From Fennellomyces sp. T-0311 (lineage: Eukaryota > Mucoromycota > Mucoromycetes > Mucorales > Lichtheimiaceae), in assembly GCA_025266875.1 (NCBI GenBank), contig JALLLT010000041.1, forward strand, positions 186,001 through 250,000: a stretch of 64,000 bases of DNA, given 5' to 3'. This document shows, in pieces, positions 21,693 to 32,496 of this stretch. The position numbers and the translations under genes were made by a program. Numbering within the stretch: position 1 is the stretch's first letter; every line of letters begins with the position of its first letter. The notes under the pieces were generated by a model. The model saw nothing but the letters and a program-made list of their open reading frames with translations, was not told the DNA's origin and made no database searches.

Positions 21693-23213
21693 ATGACCGC
21701 CGATTATCCAACCAACGCACGAAAGCGCTCGTTAGATCGCGATGAAAGCGAGCAGCCTTGGTGTCTGATAGAGTCTGAACCTGGTACGATCCGATCCTGC
21801 CAGGAATCTCTTGCTTTAGCTTAACATTGCTGTTGAAAACAGACATCTTTACAGATTTATGTTCAACTTACGGAGCAAAAGATGTGGCCGTGGAACAAGT
21901 TTACGATCTCGATGGGCTTTCTCCGTAATTATATAATATTTATTGATTACTGGGTAGCATTGGTTAATTCGTACAAAAGGAAGACACTTGGACTGATCTT
22001 TGCTCATGAACACGACTCGTCCGAACCAATCCCTCCCAGCTGGACGCAACCCGACAAAGATCACGATTTGGTGTTCTTCTGTTGTCAGGTAAAAGTAGAT
22101 ATGTTGTCACTAATAGAATGTACTGAGAATATGTCCTACTAGGTTGTTTCGAATATTTGTGCCACGCTGGCATTGCTTGCGGTCCTTTTCAACGTCGACC
22201 AGCTCACAGATATTGGCGACCATTTGAGAGAGCTGAAAGCTATACTGCGAGAAGTAGATCCAGTGGTAAGCAAGCGTATATTTTTTTTACTGTATTAAAG
22301 AACTGATGCTAAGCCCTACTAGCTCAGAGGAACGGCCATCGGCAACGACACTCTGTTACGCAAGGCACACAACAGTTTCGCTGGGTAAGTGAGTCAAAGC
22401 AAGTAAAAGGGATATTTGGCTGACGCAATTCCCAGCCCTCAAGCCAAAGCTGCTGCCAATCCAAAACGACGAAAGCCCTCGCCCAAGAAACGAGGTCGCA
22501 AGCCAAAGCAAGAGCTTCAGGAGGAAACAATCTACCATTACATCTCCTACGTTCATATCGGTGGATACCTGTGGGAACTGGATGGCATGAACCGAGTGCC
22601 AGTCAAGCACGCTGCCTGTACTCAAGAGACCTGGCTGGATGTGGCACGGCCGTTGTTGAGAGCCAAAATGGAGTGAGTCGTCAAAAACAGTCTTAGATTG
22701 GGCTTTAGTTGATATTATGTTGTTATAGAAACGGTGCAGAAGATGTGTGCATGCTTGCTGTGGTACCTGCGCCATGGACGGAAGAGGGCAATCCAGAAGT
22801 AGTGGCGATTGACAACCTAGAGAGATCCATCGATAAGAAGTTACGGGAACTGGATCCAAATCAAGAAAGTACTACAGTCGTTGCCATACCACCGATCCGG
22901 TACAATGCGAACCCAGATGCAGCTCTAAATGAACGCATCAAACTATCAACGATTAACACACTCCTCCAAGCAAAAGCTGAACTCGCAGCCCAGCGGCAGA
23001 CTCTGGTCTTTGATGCTACAGATGCATTGAAGCAACGAGAGAAAAGCAAGGTGTGTGTGCTTTTTTTGCGACTGGTGCTCTTTTACTTACGACTGCGTTT
23101 TGTAGCTGGAAAATACCCGCCGGAAGCATGATTTTACAAAATTCAACCAGATGCTTATCACCAAGTTGTATGAAAAAGGGCTGCACAAAGAAGTTTTCAA
23201 ATTAAAAAAGTAG
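21693..23213 (+). CDS. Ubiquitin C-terminal hydrolase (C12 family, UCH37/BAP1-like)
   Basis: Cysteine deubiquitinase of about 377 residues from eight exons: 21693-21783, 21843-21924, 21980-22088, 22143-22265, 22323-22384, 22436-22672, 22729-23050, 23106-23213. The start region ESEQPWCLIESEP matches the family N-terminus (WCLIESDPGVF). Catalytic residues are visible: Gln94 in FFCCQVVSN, Cys100 in NICATLALL, His190 in YHYISYVHI and Asp205 in WELDGMNR. Between HNSFAG and His190, the position of the active-site crossover loop, sits a basic segment KRRKPSPKKRGRKPK that contains an AT-hook-like RGRKP core and a strong nuclear-localisation pattern. The C-terminal ULD-like part ends KHDFTKFNQMLITKLYEKG, as in UCH37, which binds Rpn13 or INO80, and BAP1, which binds ASXL. 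Nuclear action on chromatin is therefore likely but inferred. Confidence 0.9.
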
Positions 23214-23801
23214 CCTCGTAGTCGATGGGGTAAATAGTATCTTCTGTCACTCATTTCATGTATATACTTTTTTATGACATTTGATTCTATATTTCTTTCT
23301 GTTTGTTACATTTACATACCTTAAAGTGATAATACACCTTATCGTGGAAAGATAAAGGCGCTTTCCTTGTTTAGGACCGACAGCAACCTTCCATCCCGTC
23401 ACATCACGTTCCCTATTATCCGCCTAGCATTCGCATCCACACCTCCCTAATTTGTAAACGGGAATCTGGTAGAGTCATCGACGGATAGTCCACGCACCGG
23501 GATCGAGTGTCAAGGGATGGATAACTCATTTGTCACTGTGCACACTCTTAGAGTTTTGGTGAAACGAAGTCCTCACCTCATCGGCATAAAAGGAAAACAT
23601 AAGCACAGTTTTGGTCTGAGCACAGATATAAATTAAGAAATCCACTAGTGGGTTTCACTAAACCTTTCCCTTCCGAATAATAACAGAAAATAGTATTTTA
23701 GTACTATACAATTCACTTTTGGCTGACGAGACATCAAGCCAAACAAATTATTAATAAAATACAAATCGAAATAAATAAATGGTATATAAAGATCTAGCAA
23801 C
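23214..23801. other. Intergenic between convergent UCH and MFS genes
   Basis: Shared 3' region of two convergent genes. No frame worth calling. Confidence 0.6.
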
Positions 23802-25401
23802 TCAGACTTTCTTTAGGATTTTGGAGCCGCCTTGTACAACTCTCAGGAATGCCGAGGCACATGCACCTGCGAAAAATAGGACACCGGCGTAGATAACAGC
23901 GCTCCGGTAATCACGCGAGACCCCTCGTTCAACGATAGCGGAGGCAACAGGCTGGCCAAACAGACCACCAAAACTCCAAGCAAAGAAGGCCCAACCGGTA
24001 CCAGAATCGACTCGGTCCACGCCGACAATTTCTGTAATAACAGCGGTGATCATTGAAATATAGCCGCCACCAAACAATCCATAAAGTACGGCAAAAGCCC
24101 ACATGGATGCAGCAGAACTGGCAGTGACCCAAACAGCCAAATGAGCAATGCAGGCCATAAGTCCGCAAACGACGGCCATATTGAAGCGACCAACGTAATC
24201 ACTGGCGAAACCAATAACAATCTTTCCCACAAACATGAACGCCGACATGATGGCGTTGAGGTTTGTGGCAGTCCATTCGTCGAGGTTGATATGACGAGCG
24301 TATGAAGGAACAAATCCGGATGGAATCTGTAATTTTATATCATGTTAGTATATATGTAATGGGATCTTAAATGCTTTTGACTTACATAAAAAGCAAAGTT
24401 GCCAATGAAGTGGATAAAGAACAAGATAAGGAACTTTTTGTTTTTCAAATCCTTAATATCAACAAAGGAAACGTTCTTTTGTGGAGGGTTCAAACGCAAG
24501 CAACAAGCAGCGGAGACGGCAAGGAGAGCAAATTGCATGAAGCCTAGCACGCGTAATGACCAGCGCCAGCCAATGGTTTTGAAGCAGGCCTGGGCGATAT
24601 TGGAGAATGTAAGACCACCAGCACCAGACGCTGACATAGTGATTCCAACAGCTAGACCGCGACGCTTTGAGAACCATTCTTGGGGTCCACGCATACACGA
24701 GAACCAAGCTAACGAGGCGCCAATACCGGACATGATGCCTTGAGTAAGATACAATTGCCAAACCTACCGAATTACAAAAGTTACTCGGTTAAAACAAGTC
24801 ATCGGTGAAGGTAGTGTACTGACCTCATTCGTGAAACTCGCGAGAATCATACTCAAGGTACTGAGTATACATGCTGCAGCAACAGTGTAGCGATCATCGA
24901 TTTTGGAAGACATCCAAATGTAGAACGGACCCGTGATATTGCAGAGACAGTACCATAATGAGCCAATCCAGGTAAGTTCTGTCAATTGGTTCGGATAGAC
25001 ATACTCATCGTAATGGTTAAAGTACACACCCCAGCTACCAAATTGAGTTAGAAACACCATTTCTACATACACCGATTTATCATATTTACCTGTAACCATA
25101 GCCTTGGCTATACGATTACGTAGATACAAAGCTGTTAATATCTATAATTGAAACAAAAGTGACTTTTATGCTTACGTCGCGAAAAATCCCTTTTGGAACA
25201 CGTTAGCCATAGAACTTTAGGTAAATATCAAGAATAGCAACTTACACAAAATGCGCCGAGCACGACAAGCCATGCCTTTATACCACCATCTGGCGCCTCT
25301 ATCGCCTCCACAGATTCCTGACTCTTTTGTTCGCTGACGAAAGACTCAGCCTTGAGCTCATTGACAGTGTCAACAGTTTCAGCAGACTTTTCAGCAGACA
25401 T
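23802..25401 (-). CDS. MFS monocarboxylate-type transporter (MCT/Mch-like)
   Basis: Twelve-TM transporter of about 433 residues. Six exons on the minus strand: 25401-25246, 25189-25176, 25107-25090, 25034-24824, 24763-24386, 24326-23802. Exons 2 and 3 are only 14 and 18 nt; without them the sequence cannot give the expected first helix (LGAFCGFFATQGYGYSWGVY), and the three flanking introns (56, 68 and 55 nt) have proper ends, two with CTAAC branch sites. The start at 25401 gives MSAEKSAETVD and an acidic tail ending in APDGGIKAW, the MCT-family motif just before helix 1. Other family cues are GPFYIWMSSKIDDRY and GIMSGIGASLAWF. Monocarboxylate or a related organic acid is the likely substrate by family; fungal members are often orphan. 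Confidence 0.87.
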
Positions 25402-26896
25402 CAGAGTGAAAGCAGCTGTTATGAAAAGAAATGTAAGAAAGTCGATCCATCTTTTTATATGGCTTGAAGCCGATTTCGTGGTACACAAAAGTGCTTTCTG
25501 CATTTAAAATATACCGTCACTTCAATTTGTCAGTGGTTCAGTACAGAGGACAAGGTTTAGATCCTCCCCCCACTTTTTTTATCTTTGCCGTTTCTTCATT
25601 CTGGCGTTCTTATAGGCTCAAATATAGGAATGCTGAATAATAAGCGTCCAATAAGATCTCGTTCTTCCCTCCGTACTCTCGGGCTCTCTCACTTGCTATC
25701 CAAGAATTGGTTATCCAGTTTCCCGTGGATCGGATTCCGATAATGCATATCTTTTAGCATGTCATTCTTTTATCTTTCACTTTTTTTTTGCTTATGAGAT
25801 CACAGAGACATAAAAACTAGCAGTGGAAGTCACTTTTGTTACAGTAGTTCTTTTGTGTTACGTGACAATGAAATGTAGATAAAAGAAATGAAAACAGGGA
25901 TCAACACAGACTATCGTGGGTCACTATCCTATGCCATATGCCATCACATCACGAATCTCCCACGTTTCGAGATGTGTTATAATATACCCATTTTCCCGAA
26001 TGGCACATTATACCATTTAAAGCACCCAGCATCAAACAACGCTCGGTTTCATCGTTACCGAAAGTCCGCCCCTCGATTGGAACTTCAAGAACCTTTTGTT
26101 TATTGCAAGATAATCGTTATCACTCACTAGTTACCTTGGTGATAAATATTAGTCGGGATTTTCTTTGGTATCGCGACTTGCGATTGTCTCAGATTCATCG
26201 GAAACCAGTTAGATGATAAAAACAAATCTCATCATGTGTCTAAAATCGGTAACTTTGATGCGCTCTTGGCAGAAATAGTGACATATATGAAAAATCACAA
26301 CACGTCATATTCATGCTCGAGTAAACATGCATAATTATGCTGTATTTTACATCTGTTAAGTGTAGAGAAGGTAATGCACTGTTAAGCAAACGATGTAGTT
26401 ACTGCAGTGAAAAGGCAGGACATTTGTTGGAATGACTAATCGCTTTGTCAGGCTGCCTCTCGGCTGGGACCGTCCCTTTTTATAACGCGTAATCAATTTC
26501 ATGCAACGAATCGAAGCATAGATAAACGCGAATTTAAAGTGTTCGGAGGTACTTTGTCGTTATGCATGTCTTTTTATTAGCAAGCACGCATCAACGTCAA
26601 CTAGCGACGGAGTTGCAATCATGCATGGTTGCCCAAACCTAATCTTAGCAGACATATGCTAATCTATAAAAGTCGCTCCACCGAAAACTTTAAAGATAAC
26701 CAAATCGCTGATAACTTCAGAGCAGGCCTATACTATTTACAGATAAACAATATTGAACCAAAATCATTAAAGATTATGCGACGGATGCACACCATCTGTG
26801 AAAGAAAAAAAAAGTAACGGACACATTTTCATTGCAAACTATGGCCAACTTTTTGACAGTGGCACTTTTTTCATTGCTTTATTTCAAGCATAATGG
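25402..26896. other. Intergenic, 5' of the MFS gene and 3' of the aldo-keto reductase
   Basis: About 1.5 kb without a recognisable gene. Two short plus-strand frames (25888-26130 and 26629-26817) have no family features and are not called. Confidence 0.5.
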
Positions 26897-28116
26897 CTAC
26901 ATGCCACGAGTAGTCCTAACATACTCCGAGTATGTGGCACCATAAGGACGGGCACTTTCCACCATCTTTCTCATTTCATCCATCTCGGCCTTTGACAACT
27001 TGAGTTGACCAGCCTTGAAATTTTGCTCAAAGTGTTTCATACGTTTGGTTCCCGGAGTAACAAAGAATTCTGGACCTTGGTTCAAAATCCAGGCAAGGAC
27101 AAGCACGGAGGGTGGAATTCCTTTTTTGGCAGCAAGAGCTTGAATCTTCTTGGCCAGCTGCACGTTCCTTGAAAAGTTTTCGGGCGAAAAACGAGGAAGC
27201 GTTCGGCGCGAGTCGTCCTCGTCCAAATCATCAATCGAGGAAATGGAACCAGCCAACATGCCTTGGCCCAAGGTTCCACTATAAGAACAATTAATATATT
27301 ATAGACGTGGCATTTTTATGACTATAACTTACTAGCACACAATTGCTACTCCAAGCTCACGCGCAGCATCGAGCAGACCGTTCGTTTCAATTTCCATTGA
27401 CCAAGGGGAGTATTCAACCTAAAATTAGCGAAATTAGTCATTTTAAACATACTATACGTAGTTGATTTCTATTATAATACCTGGACAGCAGTAATTGGAT
27501 GCACCTTGTATGCTCGACGAAGCATATCGGCGCTGCATTCAGTCAAACCGAGGTAGCGAACCTTGCCTTCTTTCACCAAGTTGGCCATTGCCTGGACAGT
27601 TTCCTCGATAGGTCTAGGTAGCAGATAGTTAAAATCGCAAGATGATACCATGAATTACAACTTACGTCTCTGGATCCAAACGATATTGATAGTACAAATC
27701 GATCACATCAACACCAAGACGTTGAAGACTTTGCTCGCACGCAGTACGAACATACTCTGGCTTGCCCGAGACGCCACAGATTTCGCCAGTCTGAGGATCA
27801 CGAAGAGCTCCAAACTTGGTACAAATGAAGATTTGATCTCGATGCTTCTTGATGATTTGGCTCAAGAGGCGTTCATTGCGACCATGTCCGTACATGTCAG
27901 CAGTATCCCAAAAGGTACAACCAAGATCAAGTGCACGTTCCAGAACCCTGACATTCTCAACATTGTCGGTAGGGCCGTAAAACTCACTCATACTAATGAT
28001 AAAGTAGCGTTAGTTGTTATGTATGGTTATCCCGTGCTGTACACTAACCCCATGCACCCTAGACCAAGAGGGTTGACCTTGGGTCCGTTCTTTCCGAGTT
28101 GGCGAAGCTTTGTCAT
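26897..28116 (-). CDS. Aldo-keto reductase (AKR13-like), His-to-Tyr at the tetrad
   Basis: NADPH-type aldo-keto reductase of 331 residues. Five minus-strand exons: 28116-28049, 27992-27666, 27613-27481, 27418-27333, 27278-26897. The fold is complete: the N-terminal strand [20 protein letters not shown], then [10 protein letters not shown] with Asp52 and Tyr57, ICTKFG with Lys82, and a cofactor-binding end [13 protein letters not shown]. The segment that in AKR13 proteins reads YYQHR here reads YYQYR, so the fourth tetrad residue is Tyr126 (codon at 27685-27683), one base from His. This His positions substrate and helps proton relay, so activity may be altered. Other features (the [20 protein letters not shown] loop) fit the YakC/AKR13 clade. 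Substrate unknown. Confidence 0.9.
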
Positions 28117-28825
28117 GTTGTTAAATTGATTGGATTGGATTGCAGAATATATTTAGCCACGAATTTGGCATCTTTTATATATTTTTCAGCGCTGTACTTT
28201 CCGCGTTGTTGTTCGGCATGATCTATCTATGGAAAGGACACTCATCCCCAACAACATTACATATAGTAGCGACTATCCAAAGCGGAAACGACTCTTTATG
28301 TAAAAAGTGCTATAACAGAGCGAATGCCGACGAATTGCCGAAGATGACAAGTGTCAATAATAGCAACTTCATGCGTGTAACTATAATATTAGAGCGGCCC
28401 CATTGCCATTAGCAGCTACTCTTCTCACGCTCAGCGGGACTTTGACCGTAGTAAGGTTTGCTCAACTTGCCACAAACGATCCGAAATGACCATGTTTTAC
28501 TACGTATATCGAATTTTTGTGTCAAAAATTACCTTATTCACAATATCACGTACTTCCTACAATTGAAAGACACGCAACATCACTTAGGAGAAGTGCTATG
28601 TTGGCTGGCAAACTGTGGCCCCTTCCCACGCCGGCTTCATCTTGAAGCAGTAACTCTCAGGTGAATGCAAATGCTCGGCACGGTTTAGACTGATAGTACA
28701 AGACGGAATAAACCATTGTAGATCATGAAAGGCACCAAAGTCTGAGAGATATCCTAATAAGGAAGTGACGAGTTTCGCGCGTGAACGCGGGGCCGTTTAA
28801 TCTTTTTCTGTACACACGAAGCGCG
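28117..28825. other. Divergent promoter region between AKR and NUF2
   Basis: About 700 bases between two divergent genes. TATATATTTT lies near 28176-28190, on the AKR side. No gene recognised. Confidence 0.5.
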
Positions 28826-30614
28826 ATGGAACGATCCAGGCACAGCATTCTCTACCAAGACTTTGACATTACAAATTTCGGCTATGACTTACCTACATTA
28901 CCTACACGTGAACTAGTTGCTTGCTTTCAATCCATGCATATCAACGTGACAGAACAAGATCTACTTCATCCCACTCAAGACGGAACGCAGGAGATCTTTC
29001 GAACTATACTAGGTCTCGTCAAATCATGGCGCATCAAGTATGTCCCACGAACTCTCGGAGACGATATCATGACAGAGGAGATACATGCAGTTTGGCCGCT
29101 CTACTTTGAAATGTAAGAAAAATGAATAGCACTCATTTTGGAAAAGTGCTTTTTTTTAACTTGTCGCTTTTTATAGTAAAAACCTGCTGGGAGTACTTGG
29201 ATACAAAGACTTTGAAACGAGCGATCTGATACACCCAACACCACAACGTTTGGCACGTACGCTGAGTGCCCTGGCAAACTTTGCCATGTTTCGGGAATCC
29301 CGGTGGGCTGTTTTCGAGCCTCGAGCAAAGCGAATTGTAAGCTTTATTACTCGACGATATCCATTGCGTATTCACTTACTGCGCGCATAGGAAGAGTCCG
29401 CCGAAAGACTGGAAAGTAAACGTGAGAGAGGACGCGAGTTGGAAAAGGAAATCCAAGAATTGGAGTAAGTGGAAAGTGTATGATTGCATTCTTGCAACAG
29501 TCTGCTAAGCGCACCATCCAGGGCTCAAATGCAACAGGAGGATTTGGAGGCAGAACAGCTGCGAGAGGATAATGCTCAGTTCGAGAATGAATTACGGAAT
29601 ATCCGTTCATTGGCAGACTCCTTACAACAAGAGCTGAACCTCCAGAAAGAAAAACGCCAAAAACTCAAAAATACCATGGTAACCGAACAAGATATTATGT
29701 GATTCAGAGAAGCTAATTGGAAATATATATAGCAAAATATACAGTACAATCTTCTGACCATGAACGAAGATATCAACGCATACAGACGAATAGAAAACGT
29801 GGATACTGCCCAGCTCAAAGAGGTGCGTGTTTATGCCTTATCCACATTTTGAGACTGTTGCTAAGCAACAAGTTCAGAATATTGCCAAGTTACCAGAACG
29901 ATCCCTCGAATATAATACCCAAGTTGACATGTTACAATCAGCCCTTGATGAAAAAAACGCGGAATTTGAGGATCTGGCAGAATTCGAGGAGGTAAGCCTA
30001 CATACAGCTTTTATAGTTAGAGTGTGTAACACGACAATATAGAATCTCGAGTCGCGCAATCGTTTATTGCAAGAAATGCAAAAGCTGCGCAGTGAATGCA
30101 ATCTACAGCAAGCCTCCATAAAAGATATAGAAAATGACATTAACAAGCTTATGGAGAAATCACGGGAGCTGCAAAAGCGTGAAGATGTAAGGAGTTTGCT
30201 TTTGGATACGTTAATTTTATAAACTAACGTCAAACAAATAGACACTGCATCAAGCTCAACGACAACTGGAATTAATCATTAAGCAAGATGAAGCACAGGA
30301 AGAAAAGACCCACGAGTTAGTTCACCAGGGCCTCATGAAGAGCACTGACGCATTCGAGAGTGCGCAAAAGGAGGTGCTCGAAACTAACGCAGAAACCTTA
30401 AGCTCCAAAGCCAAAATAGCAAAGCTGCAACAAGAGGTAGGGGCTTAGAATAGTTAAGATAGCCTGTGCTAACAGTTTATATGCGTAGCTGGATACCATA
30501 CGGCAGGATTCAGACGCAGAATATCAGGCAGTCCAAGCGAAGTACGATGACTTGGGCTCGGCACTCTCAGATTACTTGGATCGCCTCATTAGCGCACTTG
30601 AGGGTGCACAATGA
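28826..30614 (+). CDS. NUF2: Kinetochore protein Nuf2 (Ndc80 complex)
   Basis: Subunit of the Ndc80 complex that joins kinetochores to spindle microtubules. Nine exons: 28826-29112, 29177-29336, 29391-29464, 29522-29678, 29733-29822, 29878-29991, 30043-30186, 30242-30436, 30489-30614, giving 448 residues, the usual Nuf2 length. The N-terminal calponin-homology-like region begins YDLPTLPTRELVACFQSMHI, and the family hallmark DFETSDLIHPTPQRLARTL with NFAMFRE follows. From about residue 150 on it is continuous coiled coil (EEIQELE, EDLEAEQLREDNAQFEN). The stop TGA at 30612-30614 overlaps an ATG that opens a further 101-codon frame; a 50-nt intron could fuse the two (see findings). Converges on alpha-tubulin. 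Confidence 0.9.
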
Positions 30615-30916
30615 CCAAAGCACTAAATGGTTTAGCGTCAATAAAAACTATAGCTGGTACCACTGGACCCTCAGACATCTGCAAGCCAGCACAAATAAAA
30701 GCAGCGGTACTGGATGTAAATACATATGTCATGGCTATTACGCAGCATGCCCGTCAGCCCAGCACGAGTTATCCACGGCTTTTGAATAGTTGCACTACTC
30801 TTCTCAACAATGCCAGACAATTGCTGGGTATAGACGGTCGAGCTATTCCCGTCTGTGAGACGCTACTTCGTCGTGCAAACTATATTGTCAACTCAGTGGT
30901 GTGTCCTGGTTTGTAG
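30611..30916 (+). CDS. Overlapping 101-codon frame: NUF2 C-terminal extension or second cistron
   Basis: Starts at an ATG that shares four bases (ATGA) with the NUF2 stop and encodes a helical, non-random-looking 101-residue stretch including PAQIKAAVLDVNTYVMAIT and LLNSCTTLLNNARQLLGIDG. Alternatively a GTGCAC donor at 30603 and the acceptor ACTATAG ending at 30652 would remove 50 nt, drop the NUF2 stop and continue NUF2 in this frame (EAGTTGPSDICKPAQIKAA). The intron size matches the rest of the gene and a CTAAAT branch-like site is present, but the donor is weak. I cannot assign a family. That this is chance open frame in the 3'UTR remains possible. Confidence 0.4.
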   Translation: MTKALNGLASIKTIAGTTGPSDICKPAQIKAAVLDVNTYVMAITQHARQPSTSYPRLLNSCTTLLNNARQLLGIDGRAIPVCETLLRRANYIVNSVVCPGL

Positions 30917-31031
30917 GGAGAACACAGGGCAATGCGGAGTGATGGTGATGAACATTAAAGGGTTTGTTATGCAGTAAGTATATTTCGGATCGAAATTAAA
31001 AGGTATTAAGATGCAGAGATTACTATGAAAT

Positions 31032-32496
31032 TTAGTATTCCTCGGCCTCCTCCATTTCCGAGTCGCCGAGCGAGTCCGAGCCGACTTCTTCGTAATCCTT
31101 CTCGAGGGCAGCCAAATCCTCACGAGCTTCCGAGAATTCACCTTCTTCCATACCCTCACCGACGTACCAGTGGACGAAAGCACGCTTGGCGTACATCAAG
31201 TCGAACTTGTGATCCAAGCGACCCCAAGCCTCAGCAATGGCGGTGGTGTTGCTCAACATACACAAGGCACGCTGGACAGTAGCCAAGTCACCGCCGGGGA
31301 CGGAGGCGGGAGCGCGGCAGTTGATGCCGACCTTGAAACCGGTGGGGCACCAGTCGACGAACTGGATGGTGCGCTTGGTCTTGATGTTGGCGATGGCGGC
31401 GTTGGTGTCCTTGGGAACAACATCACCACGGTACAGCAAGGCACAGGACATGTACTTGCCGTGGCGGGGGTCGCACTTGACCATCTGGTTGTTGGGCTCG
31501 AAGCAGGCGGTGGTGATTTCCTGAACGGAGAGCTGCTCGTGGTAGGCCTTGGCGGCAGAGATGATGGGGGCGTAAGTCACCAGAGGGAAGTGAATACGAG
31601 GGTAAGGGACCAAGTTGGTCTGGAACTCGTTCAAATCGACGTTGAGCGAGCCATCGAAACGCAGGGAAGCAGTGATGGACGAGACGACCTGGGCAATCAG
31701 GCGGTTCAAGTTCAAGTACGAGGGGCGCTCGATGTCCAAGTTGCGACGGCAGATGTCGTAGATAGCCTCGTTGTCGACCATGAACGAGACATCCGAGTGC
31801 TCCAAGGTGGTGTGGGTGGTCAAGATGGAGTTGTAGGGCTCAACAACCGAGGTGGAGACTTGGGGAGCGGGGTAGATGGAGAACTCGAGCTTGGACTTCT
31901 TGCCGTAGTCAAGCGAGAGACGCTCCAACAACAGAGCACCGAAACCGGAACCGGTACCACCACCGAACGAGTGGAAGACCAAGAAGCCCTGAAGACCACT
32001 GCAGCCATCAGCCAACTTGCGGATACGGTCGAGCACAGAGTCGACGAGCTCCTTGCCGACGGTGTAGTGACCACGTGCGTAGTTGTTGGCAGCATCCTCC
32101 TTGCCAGTGATCAGTTGCTCTGCAAGAATGTTAGGAAATTTTTTCTCTTTCTCTGTTTTACCCCGCCCCATTCACTTACCAGGATGGAAGAGCTGGCGGT
32201 AGGTGCCAGTGCGGACCTCATCGACGACGGTGGGTTCCAAGTCAACGAAGACGGTGCGAGGAACGTGCTTGCCAGCGGAGGTTTCGCTGAAGAAGGTGTC
32301 GAACGAGTCATCACCAGTGTCAAGTTCTTGGGGAATGTGACCATCTGGCTGGATGCCATGTTCAAGGCAGTAAAGCTCCCAGCAGGCGTTACCAATCTGG
32401 ACACCGGCTTGGCCAACGTGCACGCTAATCGGAAGTTAGGGAAGTGTTTCTTTGGATGCACGCCGCTGTGGCAAAGTACCTGATGATTTCTCTCAT
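31032..32496 (-). CDS. TUB1: Alpha-tubulin
   Basis: Microtubule subunit of 449 residues. Three minus-strand exons: 32496-32480, 32424-32180, 32119-31032. The first exon is only 17 nt and encodes MREII plus part of Ser6, the usual place for a fungal tubulin intron. The GTP-binding GGGTGSG signature is present, as are the M-loop region and a C-terminal acidic tail ending EEAEEY, so the terminal Tyr needed for detyrosination is kept. In the luminal loop, the position normally occupied by the acetylated Lys40 is Leu ([14 protein letters not shown]), so this isotype cannot carry that mark. Codon use is strongly biased to C-ending codons compared with neighbours, as expected for a highly expressed gene. 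Confidence 0.97.

Noticed and set aside
25215..25245. A 31-nt intron in the MCT gene ending at CCTAAAG
   Set aside because: Too short and out of frame; the CTAAC branch further on supports the acceptor at 25190.
28781..28825. Upstream start for NUF2
   Set aside because: The frame opens at a non-ATG (GTG) codon; the first ATG is at 28826 and fits the family start.
31170..32483. 437-codon plus-strand frame opposite alpha-tubulin
   Set aside because: Antisense shadow caused by the biased codon use of the tubulin gene.
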